Of a stretch of 21,171 nucleotides of DNA, positions 7,304 to 14,343 are shown piece by piece. The stretch lies in IMG/VR virus record IMGVR_UViG_3300029989_000174, positions 1-21,171 of that record. The stretch is one strand, 5' to 3'. The position numbers and the translations under genes were made by a program. The notes under the pieces are model-generated. The model saw nothing but the letters and a program-made list of their open reading frames with translations, was not told the origin of the DNA and did no database searches. The stretch comes from a virus. How positions within the stretch are numbered: position 1 is the first letter of the stretch; the number at the start of each line of letters is the position of its first letter.

Positions 7304-7459
7304 TTATGCCCCCATAACCTTAATTCGTAATTTACCCGGGAAGTCGAAAGTCTGTTTTTCGATGTCTACCAATCTAACCAAATTTCCACAAGTTATTAAA
7401 ACTTCTTCGCCGTTTTTAAGATTATTTTTAATCGCTTTTAGTTGTTCTTCATTTAACAT
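7304..7459 (-). CDS. Internal in-frame start: possible separate 51-residue product
   Basis: Inside the methyltransferase frame, the ATG at 7457-7459 is preceded by GGAGG with 5-base spacing (GGAGGATGACATG), a near-ideal initiation site. The product would be MLNEEQLKAIKNNLKNGEEV, then a beta-rich part (LITCGNLVRLVDIEKQ) and FPGKLRIKVMGA. This segment lies after motif X and is not needed for catalysis. It may be made alone as well as fused. Either a small gene fused to the methylase by stop loss or a nested gene would explain it. Confidence 0.4.
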   Translation of the reverse strand: MLNEEQLKAIKNNLKNGEEVLITCGNLVRLVDIEKQTFDFPGKLRIKVMGA

Positions 7460-8734
7460 GTCATCCTCCATTGATTGTTTAAATAATTGTTTGAATATTT
7501 TTTCGAGAACTTTTACTACTATCGAATTCCCGGCTTGCTTATACAATTGGGAATCAGAGACACCCGATTTTTTAGCTTTATAAAAGGCTAAGTCGTCAAA
7601 ACCCATAAAGCGCCAACACTCCAAAGGTGTTAGTCTACGGATTCTTTCTTCTATCGACACTTTTAAACCGCTTCTGCTTGCTCTTAGGGTTGGTGTGTAG
7701 TCGTTATAAGTTCTTACTCCATCAAAACCTTGTGTATCGTCAATTATTTTAGGCTGTATAACAATATCCCAAGCGTGACGGTCTAAACTACCGCGGCCGC
7801 CGCACCGTATGGTGTTTTGAACCTGTTTATTATTGCTCTCTACAAGATAATTATTATATTGATATTCACTAGAGGTTATTGTTGGAACGGTGTCCTTTAA
7901 GCCTCCGTTATTTTTTCCTCGAGGAAGTTGCAAGATTTTAGGCTGTCTGCCTCCGCCTTGCATTGTATCCAAAGTAGGGCATATTCCATTAGTGCCGTAT
8001 ACTCTAGCTCTTGACTCGTTGCCCTTCACTTCCAAAGAGCCTATTTTTACTATTTCGCTTTTTTGTATGATGTTTTGTGAGATTTTTATTTTTTTTAATA
8101 ATTCCGTCGCTTTTTCTTCGGAAATATAATATTTTTCATCTACATTTAGCTCTAGCAAATCATCAATACATTTAGTTAAAGGCTTCGGCATCGGAAAAGA
8201 AAAATCTTTATTTAAACCTTTTCTTACACTCATTGCGAAGACACGCTCTCTATTTTGCGGTATTCCGTAATCCTTTGCGTTTAAAACTTGCCAGTATGTA
8301 TCATATCCTAATTCCTCGAGGTATTTTACCCACGCGTCGAATTGGTCTTTAAATTGTTTACCTACAAGGTTTTTAACGTTTTCCAATAATAAATATTTTG
8401 GTAATTGATTTTCATTTTTTGCAATTTCCAAAAGTCTTTGGACTTCGTACAAAAGCCCAGACCGGGTATTTTCGCTTATGCCCCTTTGCTTCCCCGCTAC
8501 AGAAATATCTTGACAAGGAAAAGAGTAAGTCCATAAATCAGCGTAATTTAAGCGGTTGACCTTTGTTATATCGCCATAATTATAGGTTTTTCCAAAAATA
8601 GCCTCGTAACTTTGTATTGCGTATTTGTCAATCTCGCAAATTCCTACAACTTCGTGAGCAATCCCCAAGTTTTCTAACGCTCTTCTTTGCGCGCCGATTC
8701 CGCTAAATAGTTCATTTACTTTAAGTTTTTCCAT
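7304..8734 (-). CDS. DNA cytosine-5 methyltransferase
   Basis: A 476-residue enzyme that transfers a methyl group from S-adenosylmethionine to C5 of cytosine in a specific site. Motif I FSGIG is at 10-14. Motif IV PCQDIS is at 73-78 with the catalytic Cys74. Motif VI ENV is at 118-120 and motif VIII NRERVF at 161-166. A long variable target-recognition region follows, and motif X QAGNSI comes near residue 405. The ATG at 8732-8734 has GAGGTG upstream; the longer reading starts with TTG. No restriction endonuclease gene adjoins it, so it is an orphan methylase, plausibly protecting phage DNA from host restriction. The last ~55 residues lie beyond motif X and contain a second start (separate entry). 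Target site cannot be read. Confidence 0.95.
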   Translation of the reverse strand: MEKLKVNELFSGIGAQRRALENLGIAHEVVGICEIDKYAIQSYEAIFGKTYNYGDITKVNRLNYADLWTYSFPCQDISVAGKQRGISENTRSGLLYEVQRLLEIAKNENQLPKYLLLENVKNLVGKQFKDQFDAWVKYLEELGYDTYWQVLNAKDYGIPQNRERVFAMSVRKGLNKDFSFPMPKPLTKCIDDLLELNVDEKYYISEEKATELLKKIKISQNIIQKSEIVKIGSLEVKGNESRARVYGTNGICPTLDTMQGGGRQPKILQLPRGKNNGGLKDTVPTITSSEYQYNNYLVESNNKQVQNTIRCGGRGSLDRHAWDIVIQPKIIDDTQGFDGVRTYNDYTPTLRASRSGLKVSIEERIRRLTPLECWRFMGFDDLAFYKAKKSGVSDSQLYKQAGNSIVVKVLEKIFKQLFKQSMEDDMLNEEQLKAIKNNLKNGEEVLITCGNLVRLVDIEKQTFDFPGKLRIKVMGA

Positions 8735-8738
8735 CAAT

Positions 8739-8999
8739 TTACACCTCTACCATTTCGCAAAATTCTTTTAATTTTTGATAATCTTTAAAGAAATATCTAA
8801 TCTCCTTGTAAACTGTCGAGCATAAATAAGCTTTTAAATGCTCTGAATATTCATCCTCTGATAATCCGTTTATTTCTCCGTAGCTGTCCATCCCTTGATT
8901 TTCGAATGGGTAGAAATGCGCCGCACATATTCCGAATTTCTCCCATTGCTCTCTTGGTGAATAATCTTGATAGTTAAATTTTTTATCTTTAGTTTCCAT
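8739..8999 (-). CDS. Small phage protein, unknown
   Basis: An 86-residue protein starting METKDKKFNYQDYSPREQWE. The ATG directly follows the stop of the preceding gene, so the two are coupled. Aromatic and acidic residues are frequent (FGICAAHFYPFENQGMDSYG, then SEDEYSEHLKAYL). The C-terminal half is helical (STVYKEIRYFFKDYQKLKEF). No motif for a known fold is evident. It sits directly before the cytosine methyltransferase with a 4-base gap. Confidence 0.7.
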   Translation of the reverse strand: METKDKKFNYQDYSPREQWEKFGICAAHFYPFENQGMDSYGEINGLSEDEYSEHLKAYLCSTVYKEIRYFFKDYQKLKEFCEMVEV

Positions 9000-9335
9000 T
9001 TATGCACCCTCCAAAGCTTCGTCATGTTCGTGGATTTTATTTATTCTCTCAATTTCACTATGAGATGTGGCGATAAACGGCGGGCAATATCTTGAAGCCT
9101 CTGCACTGTTTGAGCCTATTTGATGTCCTTTTGTTTTGTGAAACAATGCGGATTCTTGTTTAACCGCCTCACCCTCTTTTTTGTCATATCCCATAGTCCA
9201 ACCGTTCTCTTTTGGCACACTCGACAAATCAATACGCCAATATTTTTTGGTTTCACCTATGATTTGTACTTTTACATTTGGATAACCTAAACTACAAAAA
9301 AGTGTTTCGTCGCCGATGTTTAATCCATTTTCCAT
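9000..9335 (-). CDS. Phage protein, unknown
   Basis: A 111-residue protein. The N-terminal half looks like a small beta barrel (IGDETLFCSLGYPNVKVQII, then GETKKYWRIDL), as in SH3-like folds. The end is helical and acidic (SEIERINKIHEHDEALEGA). The start overlaps the previous stop by one base. I do not recognise a family. The run of small cassette genes between 8739 and 10,225, all end-to-end on the same strand, is typical of exchangeable early or middle phage genes. Confidence 0.7.
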   Translation of the reverse strand: MENGLNIGDETLFCSLGYPNVKVQIIGETKKYWRIDLSSVPKENGWTMGYDKKEGEAVKQESALFHKTKGHQIGSNSAEASRYCPPFIATSHSEIERINKIHEHDEALEGA

Positions 9336-9643
9336 TACTCACCGTCCTTACTTGCTCTCGCTAGATATTCGGTTTTACTTATCCCTAATTGTTCCGATGC
9401 ATGTTCAACATGCGGCGCAAAATACTTTACCAACTCAACAAGCTTAATAGGGATATTTACTTTATCCGCTCTTTGATGCACTTCTTCTTCTGTATAAAGT
9501 TGGCATTTATTAAGGTCGGGGTAATATCCACAATTTTTTTTACCCCAAAATAGTAGCGAATTGTAAGCATACCCATGCTTCGGGGTCGCGCATAAAACCC
9601 ATTTATCTTTGTGTTCTTCTGGTATTTCTATCGTTATATTCAT
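9335..9643 (-). CDS. Phage protein, unknown
   Basis: A 102-residue protein starting MNITIEIPEEHKDKWVLCAT. It has a Trp- and Tyr-rich core (PKHGYAYNSLLFWGKKNCGY, YPDLNKCQLYTEEEV) that suggests two beta strand pairs, then a helical C-terminus. A motif of the type KHGYxYNSLLFWG..YYPDL.KCxLYT reads like a conserved phage family I have met without a function. It overlaps its downstream neighbour by one base. Confidence 0.7.
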   Translation of the reverse strand: MNITIEIPEEHKDKWVLCATPKHGYAYNSLLFWGKKNCGYYPDLNKCQLYTEEEVHQRADKVNIPIKLVELVKYFAPHVEHASEQLGISKTEYLARASKDGE

Positions 9644-9646
9644 AGA

Positions 9647-9955
9647 TTAATTCTCCATTTCTTCAATTTTTACGCCAGTTACGGCTTCTATGTACTCGAA
9701 TCCTTTTTGAGAGACATAATACCAAATTCCGCCGCCCCATAACTCGCTTACTTCTTTTTTTGTCATAAACCCTTGATACACAAGCAAGTCAAGCGATGTA
9801 TTGCCACCTTTGCCGGCATCGAAATAATTTCTAAAAGCCGTATAAGTCAATTGACCTTTTTTCTTTTTGCATCTATCAAGGCTAAAGCCTATTGTGTGCT
9901 TCATATCCTTTAGTTGCTCGACCGTTACCATAATAGTTTCATTTGTTACTGCCAT
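9647..9955 (-). CDS. Phage protein, unknown
   Basis: A 102-residue protein starting MAVTNETIMVTVEQLKDMKH with AGGGA just before the ATG. The block TYTAFRNYFDAGKGGNTSLD, then LLVYQGFMTKKEV and WYYVSQKGFEYIEAVTGV, alternates helix and short strands and could be a winged-helix-like fold. WYYVSQKGFEYIE recalls the wing and last helix of such domains. This is a shape argument only. It follows the MazG-like gene by 21 bases. Confidence 0.65.
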   Translation of the reverse strand: MAVTNETIMVTVEQLKDMKHTIGFSLDRCKKKKGQLTYTAFRNYFDAGKGGNTSLDLLVYQGFMTKKEVSELWGGGIWYYVSQKGFEYIEAVTGVKIEEMEN

Positions 9956-9976
9956 AATTCCCTACTTTCTTTCTAA

Positions 9977-10225
9977 CTATTTTTTAATCCGTTGCATTTG
10001 TCTTTTTCGTTTTTCTTCAACAACGACGTAAATTTTTCCATCGTTCCAATGTTCCGAAAATTGTTCTATAAGATTTTGGCAATCTCCCATCTCTTCTTGA
10101 ACGTGGTCTAATGTATCTTTTGCATCCAAGAAATCATTAATCGCGTGAGCTAATTCTATTGCTTCTTTGGCTAATTGTTGCATTTGAGCCTTTTCGCCGT
10201 AATGATTTATAAAAAAATTGCCCAT
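9977..10225 (-). CDS. MazG-like nucleotide pyrophosphohydrolase
   Basis: An 82-residue all-helical protein with the metal-binding pattern of the MazG/all-alpha NTP pyrophosphatase superfamily: ExxE at residues 21-24 (EAIE) and ExxD at 45-48 (EMGD), 20 residues apart. The tail VVEEKRKRQMQRI matches the closing helix of this group. These enzymes cleave NTPs or dNTPs to the monophosphate and pyrophosphate, removing unusual nucleotides or altering alarmone and nucleotide pools. Phages often carry one. A strong AGGAG site lies 3 to 4 bases before the ATG. The substrate cannot be told from sequence. Confidence 0.85.
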   Translation of the reverse strand: MGNFFINHYGEKAQMQQLAKEAIELAHAINDFLDAKDTLDHVQEEMGDCQNLIEQFSEHWNDGKIYVVVEEKRKRQMQRIKK

Positions 10226-10241
10226 AACTCCTGTTTCCCTC

Positions 10242-10925
10242 CTAACTATTTGCTACAAATAAATTTAATTGAGCTTGGGCAATTTCTAGCCTCTCTACGC
10301 TCGTTTTCCAGTACCCTACATCTTTCTCTATGCAAATAAAGTTTTTGCTTTGATTATGGCAAGCTATTGCCGTTGTGCCGCTACCGGAAAAGCAATCTAA
10401 AACTATCGCATCCTCGTTTAGTTTTGCCCTTTGCAAGCACCATTCGATTAACTTAACCGGTTTTTGGGTTGGATGTTCCCTAATTTCCTCGTTTAATTGC
10501 TTCGCTCGGGCATAGTCAAAGATTCTTAAAGCCCTATTGTAAGAAGTCCATGCTAGCTCACCATCTGCGAGGCTAAAGTTTCTTTGACCTTTGTTCCAAA
10601 CGAACCAACCTTGAGAAGAAGATAAATACTCGATAAAATAGTTGCCGCCCCAAATTATTTGATTTTTTGATACTCTTAGCATTTCATCGAAATATTCTTT
10701 TGAAGGGCGTTCCTTATCCCAATCTTTTAATTCAACTTCGCGCCATCCCCACCCTTTGTTTTCAAGATTTCTAGCTTTTGTCTTATCAAATCTTTGTTTT
10801 ACAAAATCGATTCCGTAAGGTGGGTCTGTTAGCAACAAATCAATGCTTTTATCGGGAATGTTTTTCATAATATCCAAGCAATCGCCTAGAATTATTGTAT
10901 TTAAGTTCTCCTCTACCCAAGTCAT
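10242..10925 (-). CDS. DNA methyltransferase, DPPY type (N6-adenine or N4-cytosine)
   Basis: A 227-residue class-beta amino-methyltransferase. Catalytic motif IV DPPY is at residues 34-37, near the N-terminus, and the S-adenosylmethionine motif I (DCFSGSGTTA) comes near residue 176. HPTQKP, usual between them in this class, is present around residue 151. The order motif IV then motif I defines the beta group. It acts on DNA at a site set by the region between motifs, which I cannot decode. The start overlaps the preceding stop (TAATG). No endonuclease gene is adjacent. With the cytosine-5 methylase this makes two orphan DNA methylases in one prophage, probably anti-restriction. Confidence 0.92.
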   Translation of the reverse strand: MTWVEENLNTIILGDCLDIMKNIPDKSIDLLLTDPPYGIDFVKQRFDKTKARNLENKGWGWREVELKDWDKERPSKEYFDEMLRVSKNQIIWGGNYFIEYLSSSQGWFVWNKGQRNFSLADGELAWTSYNRALRIFDYARAKQLNEEIREHPTQKPVKLIEWCLQRAKLNEDAIVLDCFSGSGTTAIACHNQSKNFICIEKDVGYWKTSVERLEIAQAQLNLFVANS

Positions 10926-11395
10926 TATTTTTTTACCTTCTTCTTAGATTTTTTATTTTTAGGAATAATTACCGTTCCTTTTTGTTTCTCGAATGCCTCG
11001 TCATATATGGCTTTTTCTTCCTTATGGCTTTTCATCAAAGCGGTAAACCCTACAGTTTTAATCAATAAATGTTCTTTTAAATCTCTAATCTTCATGTCGA
11101 GTGATAATTCTATTTGTTTTCCGTTGAACCAAATACAAATAACTTTCTTCCAACAAAAAAGACCCAAGTAATCTTCTCTACCTCTACTTGGAATATCATT
11201 CTTTTCAAGAACAAAATTAAAAATCTCGGAAATTTCAATAATTCTATAATTTTTAAAGATTTCGGTAAATTTCTGCAGAGAAAAATCGTTCTCCTCTTTA
11301 AATTTGTCCGTAATAACTTTAAGCTCATGCTTAAATTCGAGTGTTTTTACCCTTTTCTCTAGGGTTGCTAATTTTTCTTTGTTGTTGTTAAACAT
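10925..11395 (-). CDS. Charged phage protein, unknown
   Basis: A 156-residue protein from the ATG at 11393-11395, which has AAGGAG about 9 bases upstream; a longer start at 11437 lacks one. The N-terminus forms a coiled coil (KEKLATLEKRVKTLEFKHEL). A central strand-rich part (YLGLFCWKKVICIWFNGKQI) is followed by helices and a very basic tail (NKKSKKKVKK) that may contact nucleic acid. It overlaps its upstream neighbour by 28 bases and its downstream methyltransferase by one, so all are in one operon. No family recognised. Confidence 0.7.
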   Translation of the reverse strand: MFNNNKEKLATLEKRVKTLEFKHELKVITDKFKEENDFSLQKFTEIFKNYRIIEISEIFNFVLEKNDIPSRGREDYLGLFCWKKVICIWFNGKQIELSLDMKIRDLKEHLLIKTVGFTALMKSHKEEKAIYDEAFEKQKGTVIIPKNKKSKKKVKK

Positions 11396-11751
11396 TTTTC
11401 TTTCTCCTTTTCTACTTCGTAATATCCCTCGCGCCATTTAAGGCGACTAAAAACTAAATCTAACTTATCCATCCCCCACTTATCTAAAAAGCTCTTCTCG
11501 CTCATTCCTTCTAGGTCTAAATTCATTTCTGCCGGCATTAAGATAAGTTTTTGTAAGTGTTCCACCTTTGCGTAAAACTCCGGGCTATTTTTCCTTATCG
11601 ATTTGCGTACAAAATGATGCATATTTAAAAATATGTGATTATAATCCTCTGTGCTGTTAACTCCAATTGCCGGAACTAATTTTTTGCCACGAATTATAAA
11701 AATCTTATCTTTGTACTTTTCGATGTCTTGATTCATTGTCGGCTGTCTCAT
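11368..11751 (-). CDS. Phage protein, unknown
   Basis: A 127-residue protein starting MRQPTMNQDIEKYKDKIFII. The ATG overlaps the TGA of the upstream gene (ATGA), which fixes the start by coupling; a second ATG lies 5 codons in. It has an N-terminal strand pair (DKIFIIRGKKLVPAIG), a long helical middle (MHHFVRKSIRKNSPEFYAKV) and an acidic/basic tail. Its place after the initiator and HTH genes suggests a replication-module accessory. I recognise no motif. Confidence 0.65.
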   Translation of the reverse strand: MRQPTMNQDIEKYKDKIFIIRGKKLVPAIGVNSTEDYNHIFLNMHHFVRKSIRKNSPEFYAKVEHLQKLILMPAEMNLDLEGMSEKSFLDKWGMDKLDLVFSRLKWREGYYEVEKEKEKCLTTTKKN

Positions 11752-12032
11752 GCGGATAAACCGTCTAACTTTTCAAGAAAATATCTCTTGTATCTATCTG
11801 TCACCTTTTGAAATTTACCGTCGATTTTTACGCGCTTTGTCTTAGTGATGTACTCGTCTAAGATGCTGATACCGTAGATGTCTCTTAAATTATCAATAGT
11901 CCGGTAGGGGCAATTTAGCCAAAATGGCTTTATTTCCATTTCTCTAGTTGTTATATCCCCTTTTGTTTTTAAATGATTAAGAACTCTTGCGGTCTTACTC
12001 CCCGCTCTCGGTGTTTTTTCCATACTCAACAT
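11748..12032 (-). CDS. Winged-helix-like HTH protein, unknown role
   Basis: A 94-residue protein. After a short basic start it reads GSKTARVLNHLKTKGDITTR, EMEIKPFWLNCPYRTIDNLR and DIYGISILDEY. This matches the pattern of small phage helix-turn-helix proteins: helix, turn with a conserved Pro/Trp, recognition helix TIDNLRD, then a strand wing (KTKRVKIDGKFQKVTDRYKR). The basic wing suits DNA binding. It follows the initiator gene by 5 bases with GGGAGG upstream. It may help replication or control the operon; neither can be read here. Confidence 0.7.
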   Translation of the reverse strand: MLSMEKTPRAGSKTARVLNHLKTKGDITTREMEIKPFWLNCPYRTIDNLRDIYGISILDEYITKTKRVKIDGKFQKVTDRYKRYFLEKLDGLSA

Positions 12033-12037
12033 ACCCC

Positions 12038-13012
12038 TTATCCTCCCTTATTTTCTTTTAACTTGTCGTAACATTGTTCTTTTGTTATTTTGTAAGTTCC
12101 TTCTAGTTCGATAACCCATGTACGCTCCCAAAACTCGCCCTCTCTTGTACAATTGCCGATTATCGGAAGCAATCTAGCACATATAAAGTCAAGAGCTTGC
12201 TTGCGATTTTTAATTTGTCCGAAAGCTTTTTTTAATTCTTCTTGTTCTCTAGCTTGTTTTTCTTCACGAATTTTTAGAACCGGAATAAAATCTCCCTTGC
12301 TACCTGTGTCTTTCGGGGTACTCTTTATCTCAAAAATACCCTTCCAATCATTAGCCATAGAAGTTTCTATAATATCGTTAGCCGTTGTCGGACTATTGTT
12401 CGAAATTTTTATCAATCGATTAATGAACGCTTTTAAACCTTTTTCACTTTTATAAGTTTCTTTTCTATTTTTTTTGTATTCTAGCCAATCCTCTATAACC
12501 GGCATAAATTCTTTTTGAATTTCAAAACCACCTTGTATTAATTTATGTAATAAATTAATACCTTCTTTACATTCTTGTTTATGTCCGTTTAGTGTTCGTT
12601 TAGTGTTCGTTTTATTGCCTGTTTTACTGCTCGTTTTAGTGTCCGTTCCTTGATACTCTTCATACTGTATAACCTTGATAACACTACGATTTAAGGTGTC
12701 CATTTTACTGCTCGTTTTAGTGTCCGTTTTGATGTCTATTATTGATATCATTTTTTCGTCTTTTAGCGAAAGCAAGAACCTGTCTACCTTTCCGCGACTC
12801 CATCCCCAACGGTCAGCTAATCCAAGAATTGAATAACCGCACTCGCCACGTTTTACCGGGAAAGTTAGCCCATTCTTGACTTTAACAATTCCCTTTTTGT
12901 GATTTGTGATTAATAGTAAATCAACCCAAGCTTGACCCTTTGAAAAAGGCTTCTCAAGCCATAGGTCATTCTCTGTTAATGTTCTATATAGTTTTACCCA
13001 TCCCTCAAGCAT
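12038..13012 (-). CDS. Phage replication initiator (replisome organiser)
   Basis: A 324-residue protein. The N-terminal ~85 residues (GWVKLYRTLTENDLWLEKPF, then GQAWVDLLLITNHK and GLADRWGWSRGKVDRFLLSL) form the winged-helix domain of phage replisome organisers, which bind the origin and load the helicase. A Thr/Lys/Ser-rich linker (about residues 90-145) is coded by iteron-like repeats, see separate entries. A helical middle (EFMPVIEDWLEYKKNRKETY) and C-terminal part follow. There is no adjacent helicase or helicase-loader gene, so it presumably recruits host DnaB. The ATG is 13010-13012. Carrying the origin inside the initiator gene parallels gene O of lambda. Confidence 0.85.
   Translation of the reverse strand: MLEGWVKLYRTLTENDLWLEKPFSKGQAWVDLLLITNHKKGIVKVKNGLTFPVKRGECGYSILGLADRWGWSRGKVDRFLLSLKDEKMISIIDIKTDTKTSSKMDTLNRSVIKVIQYEEYQGTDTKTSSKTGNKTNTKRTLNGHKQECKEGINLLHKLIQGGFEIQKEFMPVIEDWLEYKKNRKETYKSEKGLKAFINRLIKISNNSPTTANDIIETSMANDWKGIFEIKSTPKDTGSKGDFIPVLKIREEKQAREQEELKKAFGQIKNRKQALDFICARLLPIIGNCTREGEFWERTWVIELEGTYKITKEQCYDKLKENKGG
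12535..12561. repeat. AT-rich 12-bp inverted repeat inside the initiator gene
   Basis: 12535-12546 (GTATTAATTTAT) is the exact reverse complement of 12550-12561, with a 3-base centre. It is almost pure A+T and lies 20 bases from the iteron array. This is where an unwinding element or a replication hairpin would be expected if the array is the origin. Confidence 0.6.
12582..12744. repeat. Iteron array, candidate replication origin
   Basis: Repeats of 11-12 bases with consensus TGTCCGTTTTAG. A first block has six units starting near 12582, 12593, 12604, 12616, 12628 and 12640. After about 50 bases a second block has four units at exact 12-base steps from 12697, 12709, 12721 and 12733. The identical pair TGCTCGTTTTAG followed by TGTCCGTT occurs in both. 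The repeats encode the TDTKTSSK-type linker of the initiator. Arrays of this kind inside an initiator gene bind the initiator in lambdoid phages. Confidence 0.65.
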
Positions 13013-13048
13013 TAATCTTTATCCCTTTTACTTCCGTTCACTCAACTT

Positions 13049-13213
13049 CTACGCTTGTTTTAAAGCCCACTCAACAATAGGCTTGTCTTTGCCGATTAAG
13101 GCATCTCTAATATCGTCTAATTCCCCTGCAGTCTCGATTATTTGACAAATAGTGAACGCGATACATTTTTCATCATTTGCAAATCTGCATTTTTCACACT
13201 TCTTCAAGTTCAT
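13049..13213 (-). CDS. 54-residue four-cysteine protein, unknown
   Basis: A short gene starting MNLKKCEKCRFANDEKCIAF, then TICQIIETAGELDD and a helical C-terminus. Four Cys (CxxC, then two more within 15 residues) could hold a zinc ion. The ATG 13211-13213 has GAGGT 7 bases upstream; an ATG two codons earlier is too close to it. It lies between the initiator and the 80-residue gene, on the same strand. It probably belongs to the replication module. No family recognised. Confidence 0.65.
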   Translation of the reverse strand: MNLKKCEKCRFANDEKCIAFTICQIIETAGELDDIRDALIGKDKPIVEWALKQA

Positions 13214-13270
13214 ACTCATTACCTCAACATACTTTTTCTACCCCTAAGAACTTCCTATATTCCCCATATA

Positions 13271-13319
13271 AGCCCTTAATGAAGGGGCGTGTCTAGATGA
13301 CCTCTAGTGTTTAGCCCCT
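13271..13319 (-). promoter_or_regulatory. Alternative hairpins in the long leader before the replication genes
   Basis: In the leftward transcript, AGGGGC (13314-13319) can pair with GCCCCT (13283-13288) around an inner CTAG/CTAG pair. The same segment can instead pair as CCCTT/AAGGG (13273-13277 with 13282-13286). Mutually exclusive stems in an untranslated 235-base stretch (13214-13448) resemble an attenuator, but no T-run follows either stem. I see no convincing gene in this stretch. Confidence 0.3.
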
Positions 13320-13448
13320 CGATAAAAGCTTGTTTTGATGGCTTTAAGTTTTACGTTACGTTTTACCAAAACATAACAACCACCGCATAATTAGCCTCCG
13401 TCTTCTTTTTTGTAGTAATACATTCGACAATTCCGGCTAGCATAAATT

Positions 13449-13691
13449 TTAATTTAGCGTTTCGTCCTCGGGTGTTTGAGTGTCTTCGCTAGTGGCTACT
13501 TGCTTCTTTGAAAGAACTACATCCCAATGCGGAGAGTTTTCGCTTTTTCTGTCCTCTTTTGGAATATGCCAAAAGGTTAAAATCTTGTCTTCGCTTATGG
13601 TGAGCGGTAAAGCCTCGTCCATTAAGCTAATTGAGATAAATTGTTTTCCTGTTTTTTCGGACTTCTTCGTCCATGCACTTCCTACTTTCAT
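13449..13691 (-). CDS. DUF736-like small phage protein, probable single-strand DNA helper
   Basis: An 80-residue protein: MKVGSAWTKKSEKTGKQFIS, ISLMDEALPLTISEDKILTF and WHIPKEDRKSENSPHWDVVL, then an acidic tail (TSEDTQTPEDETLN). The GxAWxKxSxxxGxxFIS start is like the DUF736 group of small phage and plasmid proteins. Its stop/start overlap with the RecT gene (TAATG), a beta-rich body and acidic tail suggest a small OB-fold-like protein working with the recombination genes. The acidic tail resembles those of single-strand-binding proteins, but the role is inference. Confidence 0.6.
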   Translation of the reverse strand: MKVGSAWTKKSEKTGKQFISISLMDEALPLTISEDKILTFWHIPKEDRKSENSPHWDVVLSKKQVATSEDTQTPEDETLN

Positions 13692-14332
13692 TAATTTTCC
13701 TCCTCTGTGATTTCTACTTCTACTACGTTTGATAACTTTTCCTCTAAAGTTCTAGTTTGTGTCGTTCTGCCGGGCTTGATGTCTTCTTGCTCAAATTCAT
13801 CATGTAACCCCATTAATTTATCGGGGCAATAAACACGAGCAAAGAACGCAAACGCTCTATATTGCAACATTTGAACCGGCATTGTTTTCCATTTTGAACC
13901 GTCTTTGTCAATCCAACCCTCAAGCTTTGCCATTTTAAGAGTTATCCAAGTGCCGATACATTCGTTGCCGTTCTTATCGATTGCAACAACTCTACACCCC
14001 TTTTCTTCTTGGGTTTCGCTATTTTGCCATTCTACTTTTACGTTTTTGAAATTAGAATGCACGATAGCGGCGGTATATTGACCGCTCCAACTTGGTTTAC
14101 CAAGAACAATATAAAGATTTTGCATAACAAACAAAGGGCTTCTAGCACCTATCTGTCTAGCTATATCAATGGCAATTAAGCAATTTTCGGGTTTGTTTTT
14201 GTAATTGCTTGGTACTAATTCGGATTTGCTTAAACTCTCCGCCATTTTCATAAATTGTCCGTATTGGTCTATATTGCTATAAACACTAGGTTGTGTTCCT
14301 GTTTGTTCATAGGTTATAACTTCATTTTGCAT
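13691..14332 (-). CDS. recT: RecT-family single-strand annealing protein
   Basis: A 213-residue protein. KMAESLSKSELVPSNYKNKP, then ENCLIAIDIARQIGARSPLF, then VMQNLYIVLGKPSWSG matches the RecT core: xLVPxxY....N..IA....xxG..PxxVMQNLYIVxGK. A later MLQYRAFAFFARVYCPDKLM segment is also typical. RecT binds single strands and anneals complementary DNA, working with an exonuclease in phage recombination. It lies right after a RecE-like nuclease, forming the usual pair. The length is short compared with E. coli RecT (269 residues), mainly at the C-terminus, which ends in an acidic tail (VVEVEITEEEN). It may be the annealing factor for concatemer formation. Confidence 0.85.
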   Translation of the reverse strand: MQNEVITYEQTGTQPSVYSNIDQYGQFMKMAESLSKSELVPSNYKNKPENCLIAIDIARQIGARSPLFVMQNLYIVLGKPSWSGQYTAAIVHSNFKNVKVEWQNSETQEEKGCRVVAIDKNGNECIGTWITLKMAKLEGWIDKDGSKWKTMPVQMLQYRAFAFFARVYCPDKLMGLHDEFEQEDIKPGRTTQTRTLEEKLSNVVEVEITEEEN

Positions 14333-14343
14333 TGTTTACCTTT

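Noticed and set aside
7890-8129. Rightward ORF opposite the cytosine methylase
   Set aside because: Antisense shadow of a clear methylase gene, with no start signal.
7304-10925. Complete restriction-modification system
   Set aside because: No endonuclease-like gene next to either methylase; the small neighbours show no nuclease motif.
12582-12744. CRISPR-like repeat array
   Set aside because: Units are 11-12 bases in direct contact, without spacers, and they are in frame within a replication gene.
13363-13443. 26-codon leftward ORF MLAGIVECITTKKKTEANYA...
   Set aside because: No ribosome site (only A/T before the ATG); inner alternatives of 10 codons with GGAGG are too short to support.
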